Part shown: positions 1 through 6,318 of the stretch, in pieces | Layout of the letters: each line of letters starts with the position of its first letter | How positions within the stretch are numbered: position 1 is the first letter of the stretch | Assembly: GCA_937901435.1 (NCBI GenBank) | Contig: CALGTJ010000363.1 | Span: forward strand, 1-7,604 | Source: an uncultured Rhodobacter sp. | GTDB lineage: Bacteria > Pseudomonadota > Alphaproteobacteria > Rhodobacterales > Rhodobacteraceae | Reading direction: 5' to 3' | DNA: 7,604 bases | The notes under the pieces: model-generated | Told to the model about the DNA's origin: nothing | What the model saw: only the letters and a program-made list of their open reading frames with translations | The model's database searches: none | Made by a program: the position numbers and the translations under genes

Positions 1-1
1 C

Positions 2-457
2 CTAACCAATGATTTTGAAGTAGGTAAAATCCGTTTGCCACATTTGGTTGATAGCAGTCGTTTTGTCTTTGAACTCATTAGCGGCTTTAATCACCACATA
101 ATCGGGTGCCGTGATCAAATCCGCTTCCTTCAAAATGCGGTAAGCCGATGATTCAGATACAAAATACCTTTTCTCATCGGTGTATTTGACCGCCAACTCG
201 CGTGTGCTGAGGGCTTCGTATTCCAAGGCAAACTCGATCAGATCGTCACGGCGCGTATCGGGGATACGGTTCCAAACAGAACGAGGCCGTGAAGGTTTAT
301 CAGACAGACCATCAAGGCCACTCTCAAGATATAAATCATACCAGCGATAGAAAGTCGTGCGCGCAATGCCCAGCATGTCCAGGGTTTGCTTTGTCGGCAG
401 ATGTGATCCCTTGACCGTGCGAATGATCTCAAGCTTTTCAGATGCAGGGTATCTCAT
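2..457 (-). pseudogene. IS3-family transposase OrfB, cut short by an in-frame amber stop
   Basis: This frame would supply the DDE integrase part of the transposase, made mainly as an OrfAB frameshift fusion. From the internal ATG at 457 it reads 151 residues. An N-terminal HTH-like segment (about residues 20-45, with TTFYRWYDLYLESGLDGL) is followed by the integrase-core entry WQTDFTYFKIIG. Asp143 there is the first catalytic carboxylate. The next codon (4-2) is TAG. Remembered relatives continue with Trp-Gly-Trp and then the strand leading to the second Asp, so TGG to TAG is a likely one-base nonsense change. The remaining core, including the second Asp and the Glu, could only lie beyond position 1 after the stop. 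The ATG overlaps the orfA stop as ATGA, so coupled initiation is possible, but the fusion uses the same frame and meets the same stop. A sequencing error at the edge is the main alternative. Confidence 0.75.
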
Positions 458-828
458 TCCTCGAACTCCCCATCCCCGATCATGCTTTTTTTGAGCAGGC
501 GGTTTTCTAAGGTCAAGTCGGCCACGCATTCCTTTAGCGCTGAAGCTTCGGAGCGCAAATCTTTGACTTCAGGGGCCGTAGCCTGACGCGCCGTGTCGCC
601 AGAAAGCTGTCGCTTGCCAGCCTCAAGAAATTCCTTCGACCACTTGTAATACAGGCTTTCTGCGATGCCCTCGCGACGGCACAGCGCTGCAATGCTTTCT
701 TCGCCACGAAGACCGGCCAAAACAATGCGGATTTTTTCCTCAGCCGAATACTTCCGCGCGGTCTTGCGGCGGATGTTTTTAACCAACTTATCTGCAGCTT
801 CTTTGCTGCCAACGGATTTATTGTTCAT
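454..828 (-). CDS. IS3-family transposase OrfA (DNA-binding subunit)
   Basis: This 124-residue protein is the IS3 OrfA, which binds the terminal repeats and provides the N-terminal part of the OrfAB transposase. A helix-turn-helix of the transposase_8 type spans about residues 27-66, with YSAEEKIRIVLAGLRGEES followed by ALCRREGI and LYYKWSKEFLEAGK. A leucine-zipper-like helix follows at about 88-113 (Leu91, Leu98, Leu105, Leu112) and would mediate multimerisation. I chose the ATG at 828 because GGAG at 837-834 sits five bases upstream; a GTG two codons earlier (834) is open but overlaps that ribosome-binding site. Near the 3' end the frame crosses an A7G run that allows a -1 shift into orfB, and its TGA overlaps the orfB ATG. 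OrfA itself looks intact, so it could still be made and compete for IS ends. Confidence 0.88.
   Translation of the reverse strand: MNNKSVGSKEAADKLVKNIRRKTARKYSAEEKIRIVLAGLRGEESIAALCRREGIAESLYYKWSKEFLEAGKRQLSGDTARQATAPEVKDLRSEASALKECVADLTLENRLLKKSMIGDGEFEE
485..492 (-). other. A7G programmed -1 frameshift site of the IS3 element
   Basis: On the minus strand seven A residues (492-486) are followed by G (485). The OrfA reading is CTC AAA AAA AGC and the OrfB reading is CAA AAA AAG, so OrfB lies in the -1 frame. IS3 elements use such A-rich slippage runs to make the OrfAB transposase. Eleven OrfA codons plus its stop follow the run, which leaves room for downstream stimulators. No strong pseudoknot or stem is obvious by eye. 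Confidence 0.7.
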
Positions 829-912
829 CTTCACTCCATGAAGGTTACGATGAACCAGAAATCCTCCTCAATCAATTCAACAAATATGTCCCAAAGGTCC
901 TGACGTTAGACA

Positions 913-998
913 CATAGCACCCATCGGTTTCACTAATATGACGACACAAAACTGTTGCGCTTACCGCCTATTGATTGGCTGTACCAAGGGGGAATCAC
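913..998 (+). promoter_or_regulatory. Upstream region of the transporter operon, no clear promoter
   Basis: These 86 bases separate the probable IS end from the first operon gene. An AT-rich hexamer TAATAT (934-939) resembles a -10 box but has no -35 at normal spacing. TTGCGC (954-959) is a poor -35 followed by nothing convincing. The ribosome-binding site AAGGGGGA (986-993) is strong, five bases before the ATG at 999. If the operon has a native promoter here it is not a good sigma-70 match; the original promoter may instead lie on the far side of the IS. Confidence 0.35.
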
Positions 999-2153
999 AT
1001 GTCAGATCTGCAGATCACATCTGTTACCAAGGACTTCGGTGAGACTTCCGTTTTGAAAGGGGTGACCCTTGATGTGAAGGATGGAGAGTTCATTTCATTG
1101 GTTGGGCCTTCTGGCTGCGGGAAATCGACGCTGTTACGGATCATCGCCGGGCTTGAAACGCCGACGAGCGGCAACATCTCGATCGGCGGGAAAGATGTGA
1201 CACAGCTCCGTGCGGCGGATCGCAATCTGTCGATGGTGTTTCAATCCTACGCGCTTTATCCGCATTTGACAGTGGCCGAGAATATCGCAGTGCCTTTGCA
1301 GATGCGCCAAATGACGGCGCTGCAGCGGTTGCCGGTGCTCGGGACTGTGATGCCCGGTGCGCGGATACAAAAACAAGACATCGCGGAAGCGGTCCGAAAT
1401 GCCGCCGAGATGCTGGAAATCGGCACCCTTCTGGACCGAAAGCCCGGGCAATTATCGGGCGGGCAGCGCCAGCGTGTTGCCTTGGGCCGCGCCCTGGTGC
1501 GCGATCCGGCGGCGTTTTTGCTGGATGAGCCATTGTCGAACCTTGATGCCAAGTTGCGTGTGCAGACCCGCGCCGAGATTGCCGAGCTGCACCGCCGCCT
1601 GAAGGCCACATTCATTTACGTCACCCACGATCAGGTCGAAGCCATGACCATGTCCGACCGTATCGCGGTGATGATGGGCGGTGAAATCCTGCAATGCGCA
1701 GCCCCCGATGTGATCTATGAAGACCCTGACGACATTCGCGTGGCCGAATTCATCGGCTCGCCCAAAATCAATATTCTGCCGGTGGAACGCAACGGCACCG
1801 AACTGACGGTTTTTGATCAGGTCTTGAGCTCTCACTTCTACGGCGACAGCCCAAAAGTCATGCAATTGGGCCTGCGGCCCGAAGCCCTGCGATTGACCCA
1901 ATCTGCGCCACTTCTGACCGGACGGGTTGTGCATTTCGAAAACCTCGGGTCCGAGGTCTTTGCCCAAGTTGCCCTCGACAGCGATGGATCGCGTGTGACC
2001 TTACGGGCCATGCCGGCGCAGCGGCAGAGTTTTGGGCTGGGCGCGCAGGTCGGCCTGACATTTGATCTGAGCGCGGCCATGATTTTCGACGCCGAGGGCG
2101 CGCGATTGCGCCGCGTCGAACTTGCAGCCACCCGCGCACCTGAGGTGGCCTGA
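999..2153 (+). CDS. ABC transporter ATPase, MalK/UgpC type
   Basis: This 384-residue cytoplasmic ATPase would power import through the two permeases encoded next. Visible motifs are Walker A GPSGCGKST (36-44), Q-loop Gln82 in VFQSYALYPHLTV, signature LSGGQRQRV (152-160), Walker B FLLDEP (173-178), D-loop SNLDAKLR (180-187) and switch His210 in YVTHDQVEAMT. A C-terminal TOBE/regulatory domain follows FIGSP (251-255), including LGLRPEALRL. Motif details such as SNLDAKLR are typical of the CUT1/MalK group, to which UgpC belongs. About 17 extra residues (106-122) stand between the Q-loop and the signature compared with remembered E. coli UgpC. I chose the ATG at 999 because AAGGGGGA lies just upstream; an in-frame TTG at 975 would place that site inside the gene. 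The stop is one base from the next ATG. The ATPase assignment is very sure; the Ugp-like substrate class is inferred. Confidence 0.95.
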   Translation: MSDLQITSVTKDFGETSVLKGVTLDVKDGEFISLVGPSGCGKSTLLRIIAGLETPTSGNISIGGKDVTQLRAADRNLSMVFQSYALYPHLTVAENIAVPLQMRQMTALQRLPVLGTVMPGARIQKQDIAEAVRNAAEMLEIGTLLDRKPGQLSGGQRQRVALGRALVRDPAAFLLDEPLSNLDAKLRVQTRAEIAELHRRLKATFIYVTHDQVEAMTMSDRIAVMMGGEILQCAAPDVIYEDPDDIRVAEFIGSPKINILPVERNGTELTVFDQVLSSHFYGDSPKVMQLGLRPEALRLTQSAPLLTGRVVHFENLGSEVFAQVALDSDGSRVTLRAMPAQRQSFGLGAQVGLTFDLSAAMIFDAEGARLRRVELAATRAPEVA

Positions 2154-2154
2154 C

Positions 2155-3123
2155 ATGGCAGTCGTGGATCACAGCGTCGCAGGCATCGCTAAACCCAAAC
2201 CTGACAACCGGCAGGCCCGCGCGGGCTGGGGGTTGGTCGCACCAGCCTTGACGCTGATGGCTTTGATCCTGCTGGTGCCGATCATTGTCGCTGCTGTCCT
2301 GTCTTTCACCAATTATTCATTGGGCAATCCCGGCTTCGATTGGGTCGGAGTGCAAAACTACGAGCGCTTGTTCACCCGTTCCACCTACGAAAAGATGTTT
2401 ATCGCGACCTTTACCTATGTGGTCACTGTGGTCCCCATTTCGGTCGGGCTTGGCCTTGGGGCGGCCTTGCTGGTCCACTCGCTTGGCCGGATCGGGGACA
2501 TCTACAAGACGATCTATTTCCTGCCGGTGATGGCCACACTGTTGGCGATGGCAATTGCATGGGAATTTATGCTGCACCCGACCATTGGCATGGTGAACCG
2601 CACGCTGGAGATGGCCTGCGGGACATGGTTTGAGGCGTTGCCTTTCTTTGCCAATGGCTGTGCCGAGGGGTTCCCACTGTGGTTGGGCGATCGCGACTAC
2701 GCGATTTGGGTGGTCTGTTTCATCGGCATCTGGCAGGGGTTTGGTTTCAACATGGTGCTGTTTCTGGCCGGTCTGACGTCAGTGCACCGCGAACTCTACC
2801 ACGCGGCAGAAATGGATGGGGCCCGCTCGGGCTGGGAACGGTTCCGACTGGTCACATGGCCCGCCCTTGGGCCAACCACAGTCTTTGTCGTCACCATATC
2901 TTGCATCCGCGCCTTTCAGGTCTTTGACACCATCGAGGCCTTCTGGCCGCAGGGCGGTGGGCCGAACAAATCCGCATACGTGATGATGTTCGCGATCTTC
3001 GAGAAGGGCATCCAGCAAAACCTGATCGGGATCGGCTCGGCCATCACCATGTTGTTCTTGCTGTTTGTCATGTTTCTAACCCTGATCCAGCGCTGGCTGG
3101 TAGAACGCAAGGTACACTACTGA
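2155..3123 (+). CDS. ABC transporter permease, MalF/UgpA type
   Basis: This is a 322-residue inner-membrane subunit of the importer. Six membrane segments are visible at about 27-50, 82-105, 118-138, 183-206, 240-258 and 293-312. The cytoplasmic EAA loop that docks on the ATPase is at about 216-240 (HAAEMDGARSGWERFRLV). The last residues, VERKVHY, resemble the end of E. coli UgpA as I remember it. The periplasmic loop between segments 3 and 4 (139-182) is about 16 residues longer than in UgpA and carries Cys155 and Cys169. The N-terminus also has roughly 20 extra polar residues. The ATG at 2155 is one base after the ATPase stop, with GAGG upstream; a longer frame from 2122 would overlap the ATPase and is not needed. 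The stop overlaps the next start as TGATG, so the two permeases are translationally coupled. Confidence 0.93.
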   Translation: MAVVDHSVAGIAKPKPDNRQARAGWGLVAPALTLMALILLVPIIVAAVLSFTNYSLGNPGFDWVGVQNYERLFTRSTYEKMFIATFTYVVTVVPISVGLGLGAALLVHSLGRIGDIYKTIYFLPVMATLLAMAIAWEFMLHPTIGMVNRTLEMACGTWFEALPFFANGCAEGFPLWLGDRDYAIWVVCFIGIWQGFGFNMVLFLAGLTSVHRELYHAAEMDGARSGWERFRLVTWPALGPTTVFVVTISCIRAFQVFDTIEAFWPQGGGPNKSAYVMMFAIFEKGIQQNLIGIGSAITMLFLLFVMFLTLIQRWLVERKVHY

Positions 3124-4085
3124 TGACCCGCGATTGGTGGAAACATATGGTGCTGATCCTTGGCACGATTATCGTGCTGGCCCCGTTCTATATGATGGTC
3201 AGCTATTCGTTCAAAAGTCCGGGCGAGATTGACCGTGGCGAAGGTGGGTTCTTTGGCCGCCAAGAGATGATGATCGACCCGCGCTGCGCCGCACTGCGCC
3301 AGCCCGATCGCGCCGATATCGAAGCCGCCCGCGCGCGGTTTGCGGGCCAAGACGACGCCAGCGTGCAGGCCTCTCTTTTGGCCGAGACCGAGGCAGATTG
3401 TTCGATGCGCCCGGTTTTGTTCAACTATTCCAAAGCTTTCACCGAAGCGCCGCTTATCCGCTATCTACTGAATGGCGTGATCGTCACCGTGTCGATCTTT
3501 CTGATCCAGATTGTTGTGGCCCTGCCTGCTGCCTACGCGCTGTCAAAGCTGAAATTCTGGGGGCGCGATGCGGTTTTCGGGTTGGTCCTGTTCTGCCTGT
3601 TAATACCGGTCCATGCCATTGCCCTGCCGCTGTATATCGGGCTGGCAAAACTTGGGCTGACCAACACATACGCCGCTCTCGTCGTGCCGTGGACAATTTC
3701 GGTCTTTGGGATCTTCCTGATGCGCCAGTTTTTTATGACTGTGCCTGACGATCTAATTGACGCGGCGCGGATGGACGGCATGTCCGAGCTGGCCATCGTT
3801 TGGCGGGTGATGTTGCCCACTGCGATCCCCGCGCTTTTGGCTTTCGCGATCTTCTCGGTGGTGGCCCATTGGAATGACTATTTCTGGCCGCGCATTGTAG
3901 TGACCGGAAACCGTGATCTGTTCACCCCACCGCTTGGCCTGCGCGAGTTCAAGGGCGATGGGGACGGGTCGTTCTTTGGCCCAATGATGGCCACGGCTAC
4001 GGTCATCGTCACGCCGCTCATTGTCGCTTTCCTGCTGGCGCAGCGCCGCTTTATCGAGGGGATAACGCTGTCTGGAATGAAATAG
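3123..4085 (+). CDS. ABC transporter permease, MalG/UgpE type
   Basis: This 320-residue second permease would pair with the preceding one to form the membrane channel. Membrane segments are at about 9-28, 115-138, 150-171, 183-201, 233-255 and 287-307. The EAA loop is at about 211-232, where FFMTVPDDLIDAARMDG closely resembles the UgpE stretch I remember. The first periplasmic loop is unusually long: about 65 residues separate the GEI after segment 1 from the FNY before segment 2, against roughly 25 in typical family members. The extra part is polar, probably helical (about 62-90), and bracketed by Cys55 and Cys93. The start overlaps the previous stop by one base (TGATG). The stop codon is itself part of a 10-bp hairpin stem. 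Function as a carbohydrate- or glycerol-phosphate-class permease is firm at family level only. Confidence 0.93.
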   Translation: MTRDWWKHMVLILGTIIVLAPFYMMVSYSFKSPGEIDRGEGGFFGRQEMMIDPRCAALRQPDRADIEAARARFAGQDDASVQASLLAETEADCSMRPVLFNYSKAFTEAPLIRYLLNGVIVTVSIFLIQIVVALPAAYALSKLKFWGRDAVFGLVLFCLLIPVHAIALPLYIGLAKLGLTNTYAALVVPWTISVFGIFLMRQFFMTVPDDLIDAARMDGMSELAIVWRVMLPTAIPALLAFAIFSVVAHWNDYFWPRIVVTGNRDLFTPPLGLREFKGDGDGSFFGPMMATATVIVTPLIVAFLLAQRRFIEGITLSGMK

Positions 4086-4106
4086 GGTGGGATTTCTCCC
4101 ACCCTA
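4083..4106 (+). other. Perfect 10-bp intercistronic hairpin after the second permease gene
   Basis: TAGGGTGGGA (4083-4092) and TCCCACCCTA (4097-4106) are perfect inverted repeats around a TTTC loop. The stem includes the permease stop codon. No T-tract follows, so this is not a standard intrinsic terminator. It more likely blocks 3' exonucleases or adjusts mRNA level between the permease genes and the binding-protein gene. Bases 4107-4182 hold nothing else recognisable apart from the ribosome-binding site GGAG at 4171-4174. Confidence 0.6.
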
Positions 4107-4182
4107 CTCGTCGCCCTCACGGGCTAATCACCGGGGTCTGCCAATCGCCAAACCGTCAGCCCCAACAACCGGAGTAAATGTA

Positions 4183-5430
4183 ATGAAATATACCGTAACT
4201 GCAATGGCGCTGGCTCTGTCTGCCACCGCCGTATTCGCCGAAGACAAGGTGACAATCGAGTTCGCCTATCCCTACAGCCACCTGTTTGATGTGACCTACG
4301 AGGCGATGATGCCTGGTTTCAAAGAAGCACACCCAAATATCGAAGTGAAATTCCGCGCGACGTATGAATCCTATGAGGACGCGACGAATACAGTTCTGCG
4401 TGAAGCGGTTGCAGGCAACTTGCCCGACGTCTCCATGCAGGGTCTAAACCGTCAGGCACCGTTGATCGACAAGGGCATCGCGCAATCGCTTGAGCCCTTC
4501 ATCGCGCAAGAAGCGGATTTCGAAAAGGAAGGCTACCATCAGGCGATGCTGTCCCTGTCGACCTTCGGCGACAAAGTTTATGGTCTGCCATTCTCGATCT
4601 CTCTGCCGGTTGGCTATTACAACATGGACATCCTGCGCGCAGGCGGCATCGAAGAGCTGCCAACGACATGGGACGAGGTCATCGTGGCCTGTAAAACCAT
4701 GAAACGCAACGGCATCGACAACCCGATCTTCTGGGGTTGGAACATCACCGGCAACTGGTTTGTGCAGGCCCTGTTGTGGAGCCAAGACAAGGCCATCGTC
4801 GAAGACGGCCGCGTGACCATGGACAGCCCTGAGGCGCTGGTTGCACTGGAACAAATGCAGGAGATCTTCACCGAGTGTGAGATGCAGAACCTTGAATGGA
4901 AGGCGGCACTGTCGTCCTTTTCCGCAGGTGATGTCGGCATGATGTTCTGGTCCACCTCTGCTTTGGGCGCGGTCGAGCGCAGCCAAGGTGACTTCGAACT
5001 GGTGACCGGTCCGTTCCCCGGTCTCGGAGAGACGCCAAAAGGTCTGCCCGCTGGTGGAAACGCGGCGATGCTGACATCCACTTCGGATGATCCCAAGGTG
5101 CGCGAAGCGGCCTGGACATGGCTCAAGTACATCACCTCCGGTGACGGTGCTGCCGAAGTGGCCAAGACGACCGGCTACATGCCCCCGAACAAGGCGGCAA
5201 ACGAGATCATCCTCGCCGATTTCTACGAGCAGAACCCAAACAAACAAACCGCTGTAGACCAGTTGCCGCTGCTGCGCGACTGGCTGGCCTATCCGGGCGA
5301 CAATGGCCTTGCGATCACGCAGGTGATCTATGACGGGATCGAACGCATCGTCACCGGCGACGCCACCGATATGAAAGAGCTGCAGGAAGAACTGGTCGAA
5401 GAAATCGCCGACCTGCTGCCAAACGGTTAA
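4183..5430 (+). CDS. Periplasmic solute-binding protein, family 1 (UgpB-like)
   Basis: This 415-residue protein would capture the substrate and deliver it to the permeases. Residues 1-19 form a signal peptide: KYT, a hydrophobic core, and AVFA before Glu20. The rest is a two-lobed family 1 binding protein, with mature segments matching remembered UgpB blocks: SYEDA (63-67), YGLPFSISLPVGYYN (133-147), TTWDEV (161-166), FSAGDVGMMF (246-255) and TTGYMPPNKAA (329-339), then FYEQNPNKQTA. Glu65 and Tyr332 fall on UgpB ligand positions, but Gln380 appears where UgpB has phosphate-binding Arg397, and Ile139 where it has Ser144. Cys170 and Cys232 could form a disulfide. I chose the ATG at 4183 because it follows GGAG by eight bases and starts the signal peptide; upstream in-frame starts give no leader. 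The ligand is uncertain: a glycerophosphodiester, or another polar solute. Confidence 0.92.
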   Translation: MKYTVTAMALALSATAVFAEDKVTIEFAYPYSHLFDVTYEAMMPGFKEAHPNIEVKFRATYESYEDATNTVLREAVAGNLPDVSMQGLNRQAPLIDKGIAQSLEPFIAQEADFEKEGYHQAMLSLSTFGDKVYGLPFSISLPVGYYNMDILRAGGIEELPTTWDEVIVACKTMKRNGIDNPIFWGWNITGNWFVQALLWSQDKAIVEDGRVTMDSPEALVALEQMQEIFTECEMQNLEWKAALSSFSAGDVGMMFWSTSALGAVERSQGDFELVTGPFPGLGETPKGLPAGGNAAMLTSTSDDPKVREAAWTWLKYITSGDGAAEVAKTTGYMPPNKAANEIILADFYEQNPNKQTAVDQLPLLRDWLAYPGDNGLAITQVIYDGIERIVTGDATDMKELQEELVEEIADLLPNG

Positions 5431-5436
5431 ACCAAT

Positions 5437-5472
5437 TCCGGTCGCCCTTTCCGGGGCGGCCGGATTTCTTTT
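5437..5472 (+). terminator. Terminator-like hairpin between binding-protein and phosphoesterase genes
   Basis: CCGGTCGCCC (5438-5447) pairs with GGGCGGCCGG (5454-5463), with one G-U pair, around TTTCCG. A flanking T-A pair (5437/5464) extends the stem, and TTTCTTTT (5465-5472) follows. The shape fits an intrinsic terminator. Because the same-strand phosphoesterase gene begins 18 bases later with its own AAGAAAGG site, it may be leaky, giving more binding protein than enzyme. It could also simply protect the mRNA 3' end. Confidence 0.6.
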
Positions 5473-5490
5473 CAAGAAAGGCTCAGGTCC

Positions 5491-6318
5491 ATGAAACTTG
5501 TGCACATTTCCGACATTCACCTGACAGTCCCCGGCGAACGCATGGGCGGGTTGAACCCTCACCGGCGTTTCGCCCAAGCGATTGATGATGTGCGCGCCCA
5601 GCATGGCGATGCGACAAGGATCATCATCACGGGCGATTTGACCCACTGGGGCGAGCCTGCTGCCTATGCGACTCTCGCCGATGCGCTAACCAACGTGCCT
5701 TGCCCCGTGCGCTTGTTGATTGGAAACCACGATGACCGCGCCGCTTTTCTTAGCGCTTTTCCGGACCACCCCAAGGACCCATCCGGGTTCATCAACCACG
5801 CAGAAACCGTGGACGGTACGCGTCTGATCTACCTTGATACAACGGCCCCGCGCACCCACGCCGGCCACTTCTGCGCCGCGCGGCGCGATTGGCTTGAAGC
5901 CGAGCTGAAAGCCTGTACGCGTGCTCGGCTGTTCATGCACCACAATGCCATGCCGCTTGGACTCCCTGCCGAAGACAAGATCGCGCTTGTCCCCGAAGAT
6001 CGCGCACCAATGGCAGAGCTTTTGAGCACCTATCGCGACCGTGTTGAGTATATCCATTTTGGCCATGTCCATGCACCCGTGCACGGGACGTGGTGCGGCA
6101 TTCCCTTTGCCTCCGTTCGCTCCACCGGCAATCAGTCCCTGCCTGACCTGACCGAGCAAGAGCTGCTGCACGGTGCCCCTATGGCCCCGTCTTATGCCTT
6201 GATCCTTACAAGTGACAACGGCACAATCATCCATGACATTCCCTTCACGTGGGATGGGCCCGTGTTCAGCGCAGGGACCGCGTGGGATGATTGGGCCAAA
6301 CCAGTGGCCGCAGAATGA
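5491..6318 (+). CDS. Metallophosphoesterase 1, GpdQ/CpdA-type phosphodiesterase (divergent paralog)
   Basis: This 275-residue calcineurin-like enzyme has no signal peptide and should act in the cytoplasm. The dinuclear metal site is complete: Asp8 and His10 (SDIHL), Asp49 (GDLTHWG), Asn79-His80 (GNHDD), His150 (MHHN), and His192 and His194 (GHVH). Length and spacing match GpdQ (274 residues, Asp8, His10, Asp50, Asn80, His156, His195, His197), a glycerophosphodiester hydrolase; CpdA and Rv0805 act on cyclic nucleotides. Compared with its neighbour it lacks the usual HHPP (HHNA here), has GLPAEDKIAL for GIAAMDRIML, and has Asn214 where the neighbour and GpdQ have His. Substrate use may therefore differ. 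The ATG has AAGAAAGG nine bases upstream. The stop overlaps the next start as ATGA. The class is sure; glycerophosphodiester as substrate is inferred from the transporter context. Confidence 0.92.
   Translation: MKLVHISDIHLTVPGERMGGLNPHRRFAQAIDDVRAQHGDATRIIITGDLTHWGEPAAYATLADALTNVPCPVRLLIGNHDDRAAFLSAFPDHPKDPSGFINHAETVDGTRLIYLDTTAPRTHAGHFCAARRDWLEAELKACTRARLFMHHNAMPLGLPAEDKIALVPEDRAPMAELLSTYRDRVEYIHFGHVHAPVHGTWCGIPFASVRSTGNQSLPDLTEQELLHGAPMAPSYALILTSDNGTIIHDIPFTWDGPVFSAGTAWDDWAKPVAAE

Larger units (their letters stand above)
1..912 (-). mobile_element. IS3-family insertion sequence, 5' part, running out of the window
   Basis: Two overlapping minus-strand frames encode an IS911/IS3-type OrfA (HTH plus leucine zipper) and an OrfB that reaches the first Asp of the DDE integrase core. 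They are in a -1 relation with an A7G run in the overlap, which is the classic IS3 layout. The terminal repeat next to the operon is probably the minus-strand sequence TGTCTAACGTCAGGACC starting at 912, because IS3 elements usually begin with TG. An end at 914 (TGTGTCTAACG) is also possible. The other end lies beyond position 1, so neither the repeat pair nor the target duplication can be checked. The leader from 912 to the orfA start is about 84 bases, normal for the family. The orfB frame is broken by a stop at the window edge. The family is certain; the exact boundary is not. Confidence 0.85.

Noticed and set aside
907..939. Hybrid promoter made of an IS-borne -35 (TAGACA) and TAATAT
   Set aside because: The spacer is 21 bases, well outside the usual 16-18, so it is not called as a promoter.
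941..958. Possible Pho box (ACGACAC, AAAA, CTGTTGC) upstream of the operon, attractive because Ugp systems are often PhoB-regulated
   Set aside because: Against CTGTCAT the half-sites match at only about 3 and 4 of 7 positions. Only the spacing and AT-rich spacer are right, too weak to call.
968..982. Possible LacI-type operator in the GCCTATTGATTGGC stretch
   Set aside because: The half-sites are imperfect, the usual central CG is absent, and no regulator gene is in the window.
975..998. TTG start for the ATPase giving eight extra residues
   Set aside because: It would bury the strong AAGGGGGA ribosome-binding site inside the gene, and the family starts close to the ATG at 999.
4087..4182. 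Longer N-terminus for the binding protein
   Set aside because: The added 32 residues run through the hairpin region and would displace the clear signal peptide that begins at 4183.
4444..5646. 400-codon minus-strand open frame opposite the binding-protein gene
   Set aside because: It is antisense to a well-supported gene with signal peptide and family motifs. Its product has no recognisable domain and is rich in His, Gly and Arg as expected of a shadow frame.
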